The notes beneath the pieces were generated by a model, which saw only the letters and a list, made by a program, of their open reading frames with translations, searched no databases and was not told the origin of the DNA. Positions 7,436-18,935 of a DNA stretch of 64,000 nt are shown here, piece by piece. The stretch's first letter is position 1. The number at the start of each line of letters is the position of its first letter. The translations under genes and the position numbers were made by a program. Where the stretch lies: positions 1-64,000 of the forward strand of contig NZ_JACGLT010000013.1 in the NCBI RefSeq assembly GCF_014062315.1, given 5' to 3'. This DNA is from Gelidibacter maritimus (lineage in GTDB: Bacteria > Bacteroidota > Bacteroidia > Flavobacteriales > Flavobacteriaceae).

Positions 7436-8125
7436 ATGGCAAGATTAACAAAAAAGAAAAAAGAGGCAAGGGCTAAAGTTGACAAGAATAAACTTTATTC
7501 GCTTGAAGAAGCTTCGGCTTTATTGAAAGAAATCACCTATACAAAGTTTGATGCTTCAGTGGATATCGCTGTAAGACTTGGGGTAGACCCACGTAAAGCA
7601 AACCAAATGGTAAGAGGTGTAGTTTCTTTACCTCACGGAACAGGAAAGGACATGAAAGTTCTTGCATTGGTAACTCCTGACAAAGAGCAGGAAGCTATAG
7701 ATGCAGGTGCTGATTATGTAGGATTGGATGAATACCTTGACAAAATTAAAAGTGGTTGGACAGATGTTGACGTTATTGTTACCATGCCTGCAATCATGGG
7801 TAAATTAGGTCCTTTAGGTAGAATATTAGGCCCAAGAGGTTTAATGCCAAACCCTAAAACAGGTACAGTAACTATGGATGTGGCCAAAGCGGTTGCTGAA
7901 GTTAAAGCTGGTAAGATTGATTTTAGAGTTGATAAAACAGGTATCGTTCACGCACCAATCGGGAAGGCATCGTTTACTGCCGACATGATTGCAGACAATG
8001 CAAACGAACTTTTGACAACTTTAGTAAAAATGAAACCTGTTGCAGCTAAAGGTGTATATATGAAGAGTATCTTCATGTCAACCACCATGAGTCCAAGTAT
8101 ATCAATTGATACTAAAATAGGTTAG
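7436..8125 (+). CDS. rplA: 50S ribosomal protein uL1
   Basis: The 229-residue L1 protein of the mobile stalk has the diagnostic segment [20 protein letters not shown]. It helps release deacylated tRNA from the E site; in E. coli it represses its own operon. Starts 11 bp after rplK. Confidence 0.98.
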   Translation: MARLTKKKKEARAKVDKNKLYSLEEASALLKEITYTKFDASVDIAVRLGVDPRKANQMVRGVVSLPHGTGKDMKVLALVTPDKEQEAIDAGADYVGLDEYLDKIKSGWTDVDVIVTMPAIMGKLGPLGRILGPRGLMPNPKTGTVTMDVAKAVAEVKAGKIDFRVDKTGIVHAPIGKASFTADMIADNANELLTTLVKMKPVAAKGVYMKSIFMSTTMSPSISIDTKIG

Positions 8126-8143
8126 TAGTTAAACTTTAATATT

Positions 8144-8665
8144 ATGACAAGAGAAGAAAAATCACAAGTTATTGAAGAGTTGACTACTCAATTAGCAGAT
8201 AATACAAATATCTATTTAACAGATATTTCTGGATTAAATGCAAAAAACACTTCAGAATTACGTCGCGCTTGCTTCAAGGCAGGTATTAAAATGTCGGTCG
8301 TAAAGAACACATTGTTGGACAAAGCTATGGCAGCCTCTGTCAAAGATTTTGGAGATCTTCCAAAAACTTTAAAAGGCAATACGTCTGTGATGTATTCTGA
8401 AACTGGAAACGCTCCAGCTAAAGTAATTAAAACATTCCGTAAAAAATCTGATAAGCCTTTGCTTAAAGGAGCATTTATTGAAGAAGCAATTTACATTGGC
8501 GACGAGCAATTAGATGTATTAGTCGACATCAAATCAAGAGAAGAGCTCATTGGAGACATTGTAGGATTACTACAATCTCCTGCTAAAAATGTTGTTTCAG
8601 CACTTAAATCAAGTGGTGGAAAATTAGCAGGCATTCTCAAAACACTATCCGAAAAAGAAGGATAG
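8144..8665 (+). CDS. rplJ: 50S ribosomal protein uL10
   Basis: Stalk-base protein of 173 residues that anchors L7/L12 dimers through its C-terminal helix. The N-terminal REEKSQVIEELT and the FRKKSDKPLLKGAFIE region are typical. Starts 18 bp after rplA. Confidence 0.97.
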   Translation: MTREEKSQVIEELTTQLADNTNIYLTDISGLNAKNTSELRRACFKAGIKMSVVKNTLLDKAMAASVKDFGDLPKTLKGNTSVMYSETGNAPAKVIKTFRKKSDKPLLKGAFIEEAIYIGDEQLDVLVDIKSREELIGDIVGLLQSPAKNVVSALKSSGGKLAGILKTLSEKEG

Positions 8666-8724
8666 TCAAAACAGTACGCACTTAAACAAATTATATTTTA
8701 TTAAAATTATTAAAACGATAGAAA

Positions 8725-9099
8725 ATGGCAGATTTAAAAGATTTCGCAGAAAAATTGGTTAATTTAACCGTAAAAGAGGTTAATGAATTAGCTACAATAC
8801 TAAAAGATGAGTATGGTATCGAACCAGCTGCTGCTGCTGTTGCAGTTGCTGCAGGTGGTGCTGGTGCTGCTGAAGCGGCTGAAGAGCAGTCAGAATTTGA
8901 CGTAGTTCTTAAAGCGGCAGGTGCATCTAAATTGGCAGTTGTTAAATTGGTAAAAGAATTAACTGGTTTAGGCTTGAAAGAAGCTAAAGAATTAGTTGAT
9001 AACGCACCAAGCAACATTAAAGAAGGTATTGCTAAGGATGAAGCAGAAGCTTTAAAAGGTCAATTAGAAGACGCAGGAGCAGAAGTTGAGCTTAAATAA
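8725..9099 (+). CDS. rplL: 50S ribosomal protein bL12
   Basis: Acidic 124-residue stalk protein. An N-terminal dimerisation domain is followed by an Ala/Gly-rich hinge (about 32-54) and a C-terminal factor-binding domain with [20 protein letters not shown]. It recruits translational GTPases. Followed by a large hairpin before rpoB. Confidence 0.98.
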   Translation: MADLKDFAEKLVNLTVKEVNELATILKDEYGIEPAAAAVAVAAGGAGAAEAAEEQSEFDVVLKAAGASKLAVVKLVKELTGLGLKEAKELVDNAPSNIKEGIAKDEAEALKGQLEDAGAEVELK

Positions 9100-9122
9100 G
9101 CTTAACCCAAACTACAGATTTT

Positions 9123-9200
9123 GGTTTAGGTCTTCCGATCCCGATTACTATCGGAAGTTCGGAATGACCTAAACCCTTTTGTGTATACTTAAGGTACACA
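9123..9200 (+). promoter_or_regulatory. Composite hairpin in the rplL-rpoB gap
   Basis: A perfect 10-bp outer stem (9123-9132 with 9166-9175) encloses an inner stem TTCCGAT/ATCGGAA (9133-9139 with 9150-9156) of palindrome family B, followed by CTTTT. A smaller stem TGTGTA/TACACA (9180-9185 with 9195-9200) comes next. The gap between ribosomal and polymerase genes is where an attenuator lowers rpoBC expression in other bacteria, so partial termination here is plausible. Confidence 0.65.
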
Positions 9201-9240
9201 AAAAAACACACAATTATTTTAATCAAAATCCCGTTCATCG

Positions 9241-12200
9241 ATGTTAGCACAAAAAGCTGAAAGATTAAATTTCTCGTCTATTGTAAATAGAACGGAGTAT
9301 CCGGATTTTTTGGATATCCAAATAAAATCCTTCCAGGATTTTTTCCAATTAGAGACTAAATCTGAAGAAAGAGGGAATGAAGGTCTCTACAATACCTTCA
9401 TGGAAAACTTCCCAATTACCGACACTCGCAATCAGTTTGTTTTGGAATTTTTGGATTATTTCATTGATCCACCAAGATATTCGATTGAAGAATGTATTGA
9501 AAGAGGATTGACATACAGTGTGCCACTAAAAGCGCGTTTAAAATTGTATTGTACAGACCCTGAGCATGAAGACTTTGAAACTATTGTTCAAGATGTGTAT
9601 TTAGGTACAATTCCTTATATGACGCCAAGCGGAACGTTTTGTATCAATGGCGCTGAGCGCGTTGTGGTTTCACAATTGCACAGATCGCCAGGGGTTTTCT
9701 TCAGCCAATCCTTCCATGCCAATGGAACCAAGTTGTATTCGGCAAGAGTTATTCCTTTTAAAGGCTCTTGGATTGAATTCGCAACGGATATCAATAGCGT
9801 TATGTACGCCTATATTGATAGAAAGAAAAAATTACCTGTTACTACCTTGTTCAGAGCCATTGGTTATGAACGTGATAAAGACATTCTTGAAATATTTGAT
9901 CTTGCAGAAGAGGTTAAAGTTTCTAAGTCTGGTCTAAAGAAAATAATCGGCCGTAAACTTGCAGCACGTGTTCTTAACACATGGCACGAAGATTTTGTAG
10001 ATGAAGATACAGGTGAAGTAGTATCTATTGAGCGTAACGAGATTGTGCTTGATCGTGATACTGTATTAGACAAAGATAATATTGAGGAAATTCTTGAAGC
10101 TGAGGCAAAAACAGTTCTTTTACACAAAGAAAGTGCACAGCAGGGAGATTACGCCATTATACATAATACGCTTCAAAAGGATCCAACAAACTCCGAAAAA
10201 GAAGCTGTAGAACATATTTACCGTCAATTGAGAAACGCAGAGCCGCCAGATGAGGAGACTGCGCGTGGCATTATTGACAAATTGTTTTTCTCAGACCAAC
10301 GTTACTCTTTAGGTGAAGTAGGTCGATATAGAATGAACAAAAAATTGAATCTTGATATTGGTATGGATAAGCAAGTGCTTACCAAATTGGATATCATTAC
10401 CATTATCAAATATTTAATCGAGCTCATCAACTCTAAAGCAGAAATTGATGATATTGATCACCTTTCAAACCGTCGTGTACGTACCGTGGGTGAACAGTTA
10501 TCACAGCAATTTGGTGTTGGTTTAGCACGTATGGCACGTACTATTCGTGAGCGTATGAACGTTCGTGACAATGAGGTGTTTACACCTATAGATTTGATCA
10601 ACGCTAAGACCTTGTCTTCAGTGATCAACTCTTTCTTTGGAACAAATCAGTTATCTCAATTCATGGATCAAACCAATCCATTGGCTGAGATTACGCACAA
10701 ACGTCGTTTATCAGCATTAGGACCAGGAGGACTATCCAGAGAACGTGCTGGTTTTGAGGTTCGTGACGTTCACTACACACATTACGGCCGTTTATGTCCA
10801 ATTGAAACCCCTGAGGGACCAAATATTGGTTTGATCTCTTCTCTTTCGGTTTACGCCAAAGTGAACGGAATGGGCTTTATTGAAACACCTTATCGTAAAA
10901 TTACTGATGGTGTTGTTGATATTAAGAATGAACCAGTTTATTTGAGTGCGGAAGAGGAAGAAGATATGCTGATTGCTCAAGCCAATATCCATGTAGATGA
11001 TGAAGGTAAAGTTCTTGAGGACAAAATTATTGCACGTCAAGAAGGTGATTTCCCAGTAATTGACGGTGCAACCGCAAATTATACAGACGTTGCTCCTAAC
11101 CAAGTGGCTTCCATTTCAGCGTCGTTAATTCCATTCTTGGAGCATGATGATGCCAACAGAGCCTTGATGGGATCTAACATGATGCGTCAGGCAGTACCTT
11201 TATTGCGAGTTGATGCACCAATTGTTGGAACAGGTTTAGAACGCCAAGTGGCGTCAGACTCAAGAGTATTGATCAATGCTGAGGGCGAAGGTACTGTAGA
11301 GTATGTTGATGCCAATGAAATTGTTATCAGATACGAACGTACGGAAGAACAAGCCATGGTAAGTTTTGATAGTGATACTAAAACCTATCCGTTGGTGAAG
11401 TTTAGAAAAACCAACCAAGGTACCTCTATCAACTTAAAACCTATTGTAACCAAAGGCGATAAAGTTAAAAAAGGTCAAGTACTTTGTGAAGGGTATGCCA
11501 CTCAAAATGGAGAACTTGCTCTTGGGCGTAACATGAAAGTGGCGTTCATGCCATGGAAAGGTTATAACTTTGAGGATGCGATTGTAATTTCAGAGAAGGT
11601 TGTTCGTGATGATATCTTTACCTCTATCCATATTGATGAATATTCATTGGAAGTTAGAGATACCAAATTGGGTAATGAAGAGTTGACCAATGATATTCCT
11701 AACGTTTCGGAAGAGGCTACAAAAGACTTGGATGAAAATGGAATGATTCGTATTGGTGCTGAGATTAAGCCGGGAGACATCTTAATTGGTAAGATTACTC
11801 CAAAAGGTGAATCAGACCCAACACCGGAAGAAAAACTATTAAGAGCGATCTTCGGTGATAAAGCAGGCGATGTAAAAGATGCTTCGTTAAAAGCATCACC
11901 ATCATTGCATGGTGTTGTTATTGAGAAGAAACTATTCGCCAGAGCGGTAAAGGATAAACGAAAGAGAGCTAAGGATAAAGAAGATATTGATGCGTTAGAA
12001 TCTGTTTACTACAGAAAGTTTGACGAGTTAAAAGCAATTTTAGTCGAAAAGCTATTCGCTATTGTAAACGGGAAAACAGCACAAGGAATCTTTAATGATC
12101 TTGGAGAGGAAATCATTCCAAAAGGTAAGAAGTACACCTTAAAAATGTTGAACTCTGTTGATGATTATACACACTTAACATCAGGAACTTGGACCGTTGA

Positions 12201-13053
12201 TGAACAGACGAATAATCTTGTTTTGGATTTGATCCACAACTATAAGATTAAAGAAAATGATCTTCAAGGATCATTGCGTCGTGAGAAGTTCACAATTTCT
12301 GTAGGGGATGAGTTACCATCAGGAATTATCAAATTGGCCAAAGTTTACATCGCTAAGAAACGTAAGCTTAAGGTTGGTGATAAGATGGCAGGACGTCACG
12401 GTAACAAAGGTATCGTTGCACGTATTGTTCGTCAGGAAGATATGCCGTTCTTAGAAGATGGAACGCCGGTAGATATCGTATTGAATCCACTTGGTGTACC
12501 TTCTCGTATGAACATTGGTCAAATCTATGAGACTGTTCTCGGATGGGCTGGTCAGAAATTAGGACGTACTTATGCGACACCAATTTTTGATGGTGCCACA
12601 TTGGAGCAGATCAACGAATTGACTGATGAAGCTGGAATTCCACGTTTTGGGCATACTTATTTATATGATGGTGGTACGGGAGATCGTTTTGATCAACCTG
12701 CAACTGTTGGTGTGATCTATATGTTGAAATTAGGACACATGGTTGATGATAAGATGCACTCACGTTCTATTGGACCTTACTCATTGATTACACAACAACC
12801 ATTGGGTGGTAAAGCTCAATTTGGTGGTCAGCGTTTTGGTGAGATGGAGGTTTGGGCACTTGAGGCTTATGGCGCATCTGCAACCTTACGTGAGATCTTA
12901 ACAGTAAAATCTGATGATGTTATCGGTAGAGCTAAAACTTACGAAGCAATCGTAAAAGGAGAGCCAATGCCAGAACCAGGACTGCCTGAATCATTCAATG
13001 TGTTAATGCACGAATTGAAAGGTCTAGGTTTGGATATTAGATTGGAGGAATAA
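9241..13053 (+). CDS. rpoB: DNA-directed RNA polymerase subunit beta
   Basis: The 1270-residue subunit forms one side of the RNA polymerase cleft. Recognisable parts include the rifampicin-site cluster [20 protein letters not shown] followed by ALGPGGL, with the residues usually found in sensitive enzymes; the GRHGNKGIV segment; and the C-terminal clamp-anchoring [10 protein letters not shown]. Lies between rplL and rpoC. Confidence 0.99.
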   Translation: MLAQKAERLNFSSIVNRTEYPDFLDIQIKSFQDFFQLETKSEERGNEGLYNTFMENFPITDTRNQFVLEFLDYFIDPPRYSIEECIERGLTYSVPLKARLKLYCTDPEHEDFETIVQDVYLGTIPYMTPSGTFCINGAERVVVSQLHRSPGVFFSQSFHANGTKLYSARVIPFKGSWIEFATDINSVMYAYIDRKKKLPVTTLFRAIGYERDKDILEIFDLAEEVKVSKSGLKKIIGRKLAARVLNTWHEDFVDEDTGEVVSIERNEIVLDRDTVLDKDNIEEILEAEAKTVLLHKESAQQGDYAIIHNTLQKDPTNSEKEAVEHIYRQLRNAEPPDEETARGIIDKLFFSDQRYSLGEVGRYRMNKKLNLDIGMDKQVLTKLDIITIIKYLIELINSKAEIDDIDHLSNRRVRTVGEQLSQQFGVGLARMARTIRERMNVRDNEVFTPIDLINAKTLSSVINSFFGTNQLSQFMDQTNPLAEITHKRRLSALGPGGLSRERAGFEVRDVHYTHYGRLCPIETPEGPNIGLISSLSVYAKVNGMGFIETPYRKITDGVVDIKNEPVYLSAEEEEDMLIAQANIHVDDEGKVLEDKIIARQEGDFPVIDGATANYTDVAPNQVASISASLIPFLEHDDANRALMGSNMMRQAVPLLRVDAPIVGTGLERQVASDSRVLINAEGEGTVEYVDANEIVIRYERTEEQAMVSFDSDTKTYPLVKFRKTNQGTSINLKPIVTKGDKVKKGQVLCEGYATQNGELALGRNMKVAFMPWKGYNFEDAIVISEKVVRDDIFTSIHIDEYSLEVRDTKLGNEELTNDIPNVSEEATKDLDENGMIRIGAEIKPGDILIGKITPKGESDPTPEEKLLRAIFGDKAGDVKDASLKASPSLHGVVIEKKLFARAVKDKRKRAKDKEDIDALESVYYRKFDELKAILVEKLFAIVNGKTAQGIFNDLGEEIIPKGKKYTLKMLNSVDDYTHLTSGTWTVDEQTNNLVLDLIHNYKIKENDLQGSLRREKFTISVGDELPSGIIKLAKVYIAKKRKLKVGDKMAGRHGNKGIVARIVRQEDMPFLEDGTPVDIVLNPLGVPSRMNIGQIYETVLGWAGQKLGRTYATPIFDGATLEQINELTDEAGIPRFGHTYLYDGGTGDRFDQPATVGVIYMLKLGHMVDDKMHSRSIGPYSLITQQPLGGKAQFGGQRFGEMEVWALEAYGASATLREILTVKSDDVIGRAKTYEAIVKGEPMPEPGLPESFNVLMHELKGLGLDIRLEE

Positions 13054-13079
13054 TTTCTGTGAAATTATTCCGTAGGGCA

Positions 13080-13124
13080 AGCTCGCGAGCTGGCTCTAAA
13101 ATCGGACAGCTTGCGAGCTGTCCG
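13080..13124. repeat. Two related palindromes in the rpoB-rpoC gap
   Basis: AGCTCGCGAGCT (13080-13091) is a perfect 12-bp palindrome. CGGACAGCT-TGCG-AGCTGTCCG (13103-13124) is a perfect 9-bp stem with a 4-nt loop. The two share the core AGCTYGCGAGCT. Neither has a T-run, so they are not standard terminators. They may be short dispersed palindromes or mRNA processing structures. Confidence 0.7.
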
Positions 13125-13171
13125 TACAACAATCATAAAAATTAAATTATAATTTGTTAGTACCATAAAAA

Positions 13172-16100
13172 ATGGCAAGAAGACAAGATAAGAATACAGT
13201 ACAGAGATTTAATAAAATCTCCATTGGTTTGGCGTCGCCGGAGTCTGTTTTAGCAGCATCTCGTGGTGAGGTTCTTAAACCTGAAACTATTAATTATCGA
13301 ACACACAAACCTGAAAGAGATGGTTTGTTCTGTGAGCGTATCTTTGGTCCTGTAAAGGATTTTGAATGTGCTTGTGGTAAATATAAGCGTATCCGTTACA
13401 AAGGTATTGTTTGTGACCGTTGTGGTGTTGAAGTAACTGAAAAGAAAGTACGTCGTGACCGTGTAGGACATATCAACTTGGTAGTTCCTGTGGCTCATAT
13501 TTGGTATTTCCGTTCTTTACCAAACAAAATTGGATACCTATTGGGGCTACCTTCCAAGAAATTGGATATGATCATATATTACGAGCGTTATGTGGTAATC
13601 CAACCAGGGAATGGTAAAAACGTTGATGGCGAACCTCTACAAAAGATGGATTTCTTGACGGAAGAAGAATATTTGTCTGTTCTTGAATCACTTCCACAGG
13701 ACAATCAATATTTAGATGACACCGATCCAAACAAGTTCATTGCAAAAATGGGCGCTGAATGTTTGATCGATTTGCTTGCAAGAATTGATTTGAACGAGTT
13801 GTCTTTTGAATTGCGTCATAAGGCAAATACTGAAACTTCAAAACAACGTAAGACGGAAGCGTTAAAACGTCTTCAAGTTGTTGAAGCGTTCCGTGATTCT
13901 AACGTAAATCGTGAAAACCTTCCAGAATGGATGATCATGAAGGCCGTACCCGTAATTCCACCAGAGTTACGTCCATTGGTGCCTTTAGATGGTGGTCGTT
14001 TTGCAACGTCAGATTTGAATGATTTGTATCGACGTGTCATTATTCGAAACAACCGTTTGAAGCGTTTGGTTGAGATCAAGGCGCCAGAGGTTATTTTACG
14101 TAATGAGAAACGTATGTTGCAAGAATCAGTCGATTCTTTATTTGACAACACACGTAAAGCATCTGCTGTTAAAACTGATTCTAACAGACCGCTAAAATCA
14201 TTATCTGATTCCTTAAAAGGAAAACAAGGACGTTTCCGTCAGAACTTACTAGGTAAACGTGTGGATTATTCAGCACGTTCGGTAATTGTCGTCGGACCAG
14301 AATTAAAATTATTTGAATGTGGATTGCCTAAAAACATGGCAGCTGAGCTTTACAAACCATTTATCATCAGAAAACTGATTGAGCGTGGTATCGTAAAAAC
14401 AGTAAAATCTGCAAAGAAAATTATAGACCGTAAGGAGCCTGTAGTCTGGGATATTTTAGAGAATGTTTTAAAAGGACACCCAGTTCTTTTAAACCGTGCT
14501 CCAACATTACACAGATTGGGTATCCAAGCTTTTCAACCTAAATTGATTGAGGGTAAAGCCATCCAATTGCACCCATTAGTATGTACGGCGTTTAACGCGG
14601 ATTTTGATGGTGACCAAATGGCGGTGCACTTACCACTAGGACCTGAAGCTATTTTAGAAGCGCAACTATTGATGTTGGCTTCCCATAATATTCTGAACCC
14701 AGCCAACGGTTCTCCGGTTACTGTACCTTCTCAAGATATGGTTCTTGGTCTCTATTATATGACCAAGGAACGTTTGTCTACAGACGATGTTAAAGTAAAA
14801 GGAGAGGGGATAACATTCTATTCCCCGGAGGAAGTGACTATTGCTTACAATGAAAAACGAGTAGATTTAAACGCAAGCATCAAAGTAAGAACAAAAGACT
14901 TCAATGAAGAGGGTGAGTTAGTCACAAAAATTATTGCCACTACGGTTGGACGTGTATTGTTTAACGAAACAGTACCAGCTGCCGCAGGTTATATCAATCA
15001 AGTATTGACCAAAAAATCATTGAGAGATGCTATTGCGGTCATCTTAAAGGTAACTTCAGTTCCTGAAACGGCTGAGTTCTTGGATGAGATCAAGGATTTA
15101 GGGTATAAGTTCGCATTCCAAGGTGGATTGTCATTTAGTTTAGGAGATATTATCATTCCTGCTGAAAAGCAAACCATGATCAATAGTGCCAATACCCAAG
15201 TAGATGGTATTATGGCCAACTATAACATGGGATTGATAACCAATAACGAACGTTATAACCAAGTAATTGATATCTGGACGTCAACTAATGCCGAATTGAC
15301 TGAATTGTCAATGAAGCGTATCCGTGAAGATCAGCAAGGGTTTAACTCAGTATATATGATGCTTGATTCTGGAGCTCGTGGATCTAAAGAACAGATTCGT
15401 CAGTTAACTGGAATGCGTGGATTGATGGCAAAACCTAAAAAATCTAGTGCAGGTGGAGGAGAGATTATTGAGAATCCAATTCTTTCCAACTTTAAGGAAG
15501 GTCTTTCAATTTTGGAATACTTTATTTCTACCCACGGTGCTCGTAAAGGTCTTGCAGATACCGCCCTTAAAACGGCAGATGCTGGATATTTGACACGTCG
15601 ATTGGTGGATGTATCACAAGATGTTATTGTCTATAGTGAAGACTGTGGTACATTGAGAGGTATTGAAGTCTCTGCTTTGAAGAAGAATGAAGAGGTTATT
15701 GAGAAGCTTCAAGATCGCGTTGTTGGTAGAACATCGTTAAATGATGTTTATGATCCATTGACAGAAGAACTTATTGTTGGTGCCGGAGAACATATTGACG
15801 ATACGGTTGCAAAACGTATTCAGAATTCTGCTTTAGATTCAATTGAAGTACGTTCAGCATTAACCTGTGAAGCTACACAAGGAATTTGTGCTAAGTGTTA
15901 CGGACGTAACTTGGCAACCGGTAAGATGGTTCAAAGAGGTGAAGCTGTTGGTGTTGTTGCTGCCCAATCAATTGGAGAGCCAGGAACACAGTTAACCCTA
16001 CGTACGTTCCACGTTGGAGGTATTGCAGGTAACATTTCTGAAGATAATAAATTGATCGTCAAGTTTGATGGTATAGCGGAAATTGAAGATTTAAAAGTGG

Positions 16101-17473
16101 TTAAAGGAACAGATAACAATGGAGACCCTGTTGATGTCGTGATTTCTCGTACCTCCGAGTTTAAATTGGTAGATGCAAAAACGGGTATTACCTTAAGTAC
16201 GCATAACATTCCTTATGGATCATTTATCTACTGTAAACCAGGAGATAAAGTGAAAAAAGGCGATGTAATTTGTTCGTGGGACCCTTATAACGGTGTCATC
16301 ATTTCTGAATTTGCCGGTAAGATTTCTTATGAAAATATTGAACAAGGGGTTACCTACCAAGTTGAAATTGATGAGCAAACTGGATTCCAGGAAAAAGTAA
16401 TTTCTGAATCAAGAAACAAGAAATTGATTCCAACCTTACATATTGAAGATGCCAAAGGCAATGCGATACGTTCTTATAACTTACCAGTTGGAGCTCACTT
16501 GATGATTAATGACGGTGAGAAAATTAATGTTGGTAAGGTCTTGGTAAAAATCCCACGTAGATCAGCTAAATCTGGTGATATTACTGGAGGTTTACCTCGT
16601 GTAACTGAATTGTTTGAAGCGCGTAACCCATCCAATCCAGCTGTAGTAAGTGAGATTGATGGTGTTGTGTCTTTCGGTAAAATCAAAAGAGGTAATCGTG
16701 AGATTATCATCGAATCGCGATTAGGTGAAGTTAAGAAGTATTTGGTGAAACTGTCCAGTCAGATTCTTGTTCAAGAAAATGATTATGTGAAAGCTGGGAT
16801 GCCATTATCTGATGGTTCTATCACTCCAGACGATATTTTAAATATCAAAGGACCAGCTGCGGTTCAGCAATACTTGGTTAACGAGGTACAGGAAGTATAT
16901 CGTTTACAAGGTGTGAAAATTAACGACAAGCATTTTGAAGTAGTCGTAAGACAAATGATGCGTAAGGTGAGAATCATTGATTCTGGCGATACTATTTTCT
17001 TAGAAGATCAATTGGCACATAAATCTGATTTCATTGAAGAAAATGATAAAATTTTCGGAATGAAAGTGATCGAAGATGCTGGAGATTCTAAAACCCTTAA
17101 ACCAGGACAAATCGTTACGATGCGTCAATTAAGAGACGAGAACTCTGTAGTAAGAAGAGAAGATGGTCAGTTGGCTGTTGCAAGAGATGCACAACCAGCT
17201 ACTGCAACTCCAATTCTACAAGGTATTACGAGAGCTTCATTACAAACAAAATCATTTATTTCGGCGGCGTCGTTCCAAGAAACTACTAAAGTTCTTAACG
17301 AAGCTGCAGTAAGCGCTAAAGTTGATCATTTAGAAGGCTTGAAAGAAAATGTTATTGTTGGACATAGAATTCCTGCCGGAACCGGTGTAAGACGATATGA
17401 GAATATCATTGTTGGTTCTAAAGAAGAGTTCAATGAAATGATGAAAGCTAAAGAAGAAATGAATTTTAACTAA
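13172..17473 (+). CDS. rpoC: DNA-directed RNA polymerase subunit beta'
   Basis: Catalytic subunit of 1433 residues. It contains the N-terminal zinc site ([20 protein letters not shown]), the Mg-binding NADFDGDQ (about 475-482) and the second zinc motif region ([11 protein letters not shown]). It starts 118 bp after rpoB and is followed by a rho-independent terminator. Confidence 0.99.
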   Translation: MARRQDKNTVQRFNKISIGLASPESVLAASRGEVLKPETINYRTHKPERDGLFCERIFGPVKDFECACGKYKRIRYKGIVCDRCGVEVTEKKVRRDRVGHINLVVPVAHIWYFRSLPNKIGYLLGLPSKKLDMIIYYERYVVIQPGNGKNVDGEPLQKMDFLTEEEYLSVLESLPQDNQYLDDTDPNKFIAKMGAECLIDLLARIDLNELSFELRHKANTETSKQRKTEALKRLQVVEAFRDSNVNRENLPEWMIMKAVPVIPPELRPLVPLDGGRFATSDLNDLYRRVIIRNNRLKRLVEIKAPEVILRNEKRMLQESVDSLFDNTRKASAVKTDSNRPLKSLSDSLKGKQGRFRQNLLGKRVDYSARSVIVVGPELKLFECGLPKNMAAELYKPFIIRKLIERGIVKTVKSAKKIIDRKEPVVWDILENVLKGHPVLLNRAPTLHRLGIQAFQPKLIEGKAIQLHPLVCTAFNADFDGDQMAVHLPLGPEAILEAQLLMLASHNILNPANGSPVTVPSQDMVLGLYYMTKERLSTDDVKVKGEGITFYSPEEVTIAYNEKRVDLNASIKVRTKDFNEEGELVTKIIATTVGRVLFNETVPAAAGYINQVLTKKSLRDAIAVILKVTSVPETAEFLDEIKDLGYKFAFQGGLSFSLGDIIIPAEKQTMINSANTQVDGIMANYNMGLITNNERYNQVIDIWTSTNAELTELSMKRIREDQQGFNSVYMMLDSGARGSKEQIRQLTGMRGLMAKPKKSSAGGGEIIENPILSNFKEGLSILEYFISTHGARKGLADTALKTADAGYLTRRLVDVSQDVIVYSEDCGTLRGIEVSALKKNEEVIEKLQDRVVGRTSLNDVYDPLTEELIVGAGEHIDDTVAKRIQNSALDSIEVRSALTCEATQGICAKCYGRNLATGKMVQRGEAVGVVAAQSIGEPGTQLTLRTFHVGGIAGNISEDNKLIVKFDGIAEIEDLKVVKGTDNNGDPVDVVISRTSEFKLVDAKTGITLSTHNIPYGSFIYCKPGDKVKKGDVICSWDPYNGVIISEFAGKISYENIEQGVTYQVEIDEQTGFQEKVISESRNKKLIPTLHIEDAKGNAIRSYNLPVGAHLMINDGEKINVGKVLVKIPRRSAKSGDITGGLPRVTELFEARNPSNPAVVSEIDGVVSFGKIKRGNREIIIESRLGEVKKYLVKLSSQILVQENDYVKAGMPLSDGSITPDDILNIKGPAAVQQYLVNEVQEVYRLQGVKINDKHFEVVVRQMMRKVRIIDSGDTIFLEDQLAHKSDFIEENDKIFGMKVIEDAGDSKTLKPGQIVTMRQLRDENSVVRREDGQLAVARDAQPATATPILQGITRASLQTKSFISAASFQETTKVLNEAAVSAKVDHLEGLKENVIVGHRIPAGTGVRRYENIIVGSKEEFNEMMKAKEEMNFN

Positions 17474-17478
17474 TACAA

Positions 17479-17502
17479 ATCCCCGCAGTAGCGGGGATCT
17501 GT
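17479..17502 (+). terminator. Terminator after rpoC (family A palindrome)
   Basis: An 8-bp perfect stem ATCCCCGC/GCGGGGAT with an AGTA loop lies 5 bp after the rpoC stop and is followed by CTGTTT. Same family as the rpsU terminator; the T-run is short, so termination may be partial. Confidence 0.7.
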
Positions 17503-17583
17503 TTAATTAAACGGCGTGCGAAATTTATAGAATATTTGAAATAAAGGCGTCGAATAATTTAGATACTAACTTTTAAACAGGAG

Positions 17584-17617
17584 ATTCCTTCCCGATAGCT
17601 ATCGGAATTAGCAGGAA
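17584..17617 (+). repeat. Composite palindrome (B inside A) upstream of the DUF3467 gene
   Basis: The outer pair TTCCT/AGGAA (17585-17589 with 17613-17617) encloses the 14-bp palindrome CCGATAGCTATCGG (17592-17605). The right outer arm GCAGGAA ends 10 nt before the start codon at 17628, the same placement as simple family A copies elsewhere in the window. Confidence 0.7.
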
Positions 17618-17627
17618 CGTAAAAAAT

Positions 17628-17945
17628 ATGAGCGATAATAAAGAAGCACCAAAACAAGGACAAATCAATATTGAATTGGATGAAAATGTAGCTGAAGGAA
17701 TCTATTCCAACTTGGCTATCATTAACCATTCGGTTTCTGAATTTGTAGTTGATTTTGTCAGTATCATGCCAGGTACACCAAAAAGCAAAGTGAAGTCACG
17801 TATAATTTTGACCCCACAGCACGCCAAACGGTTGCTAAAGGCTTTAGGTGAAAACGTCAAGCGTTTTGAAAATGCTCACGGTGAAATTAAAGATTATGAG
17901 CAACCAGCTATTCCATTAAATTTTGGACCGACTGGTCAGGCATAA
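17628..17945 (+). CDS. DUF3467 family protein
   Basis: Small conserved protein of 105 residues, with the DUF3467 pattern: QINIELDENVAEGIYSNLAI, then EFVVDFVSIMPG and a basic ILTPQHAKRLLKAL segment. Function unknown. In Flavobacteriia it commonly follows rpoC, as here. It begins 154 bp downstream of rpoC and has its own strong terminator. Confidence 0.9.
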   Translation: MSDNKEAPKQGQINIELDENVAEGIYSNLAIINHSVSEFVVDFVSIMPGTPKSKVKSRIILTPQHAKRLLKALGENVKRFENAHGEIKDYEQPAIPLNFGPTGQA

Positions 17946-17971
17946 TAAAATTACCGCTCTAATACTAATTT

Positions 17972-18008
17972 AAAATCCCTATGAAATTATTTTCATAGGG
18001 ATTTTTTT
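17972..18008 (+). terminator. Strong terminator after the DUF3467 gene
   Basis: A perfect 15-bp stem (17972-17986 with 17991-18005) has a TTAT loop, and the T-run is contained in and follows the right arm. It ends the secE-rpoC-DUF3467 transcription block. Confidence 0.92.
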
Positions 18009-18456
18009 GTCTCTTATCAATTGGATTTTCGAATGTTCAATTGAAGATTATCGCATATCTATAAAGAATTTTAGAAGACTGAGATTTTCATTTGAAATCC
18101 ATATCATCTTGCCTTTCCCGATAATTATCGATACTAAAGGTTGGCCTAGCCCAAACAAATAAATCATTTGAGGTTTTTACTCTGTTTAAGTGGGCCAAAA
18201 AAAGTCGGCATTGTAATTTCAGTTTTAGAGTTTTCTATTACATGCGGATAATAAGCATAACTTTAAATTTCTTACAGTTTATGATTGCACCATAGCTACA
18301 AACGACCAGACAGCATTCAGTCAATAGGGCTGTTTCTACATCGCGGTAAAAAGCCCATTTTTATGAGGATAAAGGCTTTATTGGCCGGTTAAGTAAAGAA
18401 AACCATTAATATTAGGCAACATTTGAAGGCTGTTGCAACAGAGTGTCTCATTGGAT
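18009..18456. other. Non-coding stretch with one nested family B palindrome
   Basis: No convincing reading frame or RNA gene is visible. The one clear structure is CCTTT...AAAGG (18112-18116 with 18136-18140) enclosing CGATAATTATCG (18119-18130), a family B palindrome nested in another inverted repeat. Confidence 0.6.
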
Positions 18457-18684
18457 TTAAGCAACCTTCTGATTGCGATAAAATTTCAAAGCCCCTGAAG
18501 GGCATTTTTTGACCTGTTCTATGATTTTTTCAGTTGGCGCGCCGTCCAAGTCAATCCAAGGGATTACTGAGTTTCTAAAAACATCGGAAAGTTCTCTTGC
18601 ACATCGTCCAGCATTGATGCAAACAGACGGTTCGTAGGTAATAGTAATATCACTATTACTAAAATGATTAGCATTTGTTTTCAT
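18457..18684 (-). CDS. Divergent mono-cluster ferredoxin-like protein (YjdI type)
   Basis: The 75-residue protein fits the divergent 4Fe-4S mono-cluster family: ITYEPSVCINAGRCARE, PWIDLDGAPTEKIIEQVKKCPSGAL. Only three cysteines are present (C22, C28, C61), in the family spacing. A single-cluster electron carrier or sensor is likely; the partner is unknown. It is a single gene convergent with the rpoC block. Confidence 0.85.
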   Translation of the reverse strand: MKTNANHFSNSDITITYEPSVCINAGRCARELSDVFRNSVIPWIDLDGAPTEKIIEQVKKCPSGALKFYRNQKVA

Positions 18685-18935
18685 AAGTAGTTCAATTTGG
18701 GGTTTGAATCTCTCTAAATCTAAATAATTTACATATCATTTCTCTAAATCATCCATTAAAGGTAGTAAATGATCGATGAAAAGCAAATTTAACGGGTTGA
18801 ATTCGACGAACGACCATAGTGGATTTGAAAATAAAAGTTTTTTAATCTAAATGGGGCGAATTAATTGTGCGATTTAAATTGTGATTCACCATCACTATGA
18901 AAATATTATTGACTGCTGCTGCTATCAACTGCATT

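Noticed and set aside
18457-18684. Ferredoxin with a broken cluster site
   Set aside because: Only three Cys are present, but their spacing matches the divergent mono-cluster family, so this is not evidence of decay.
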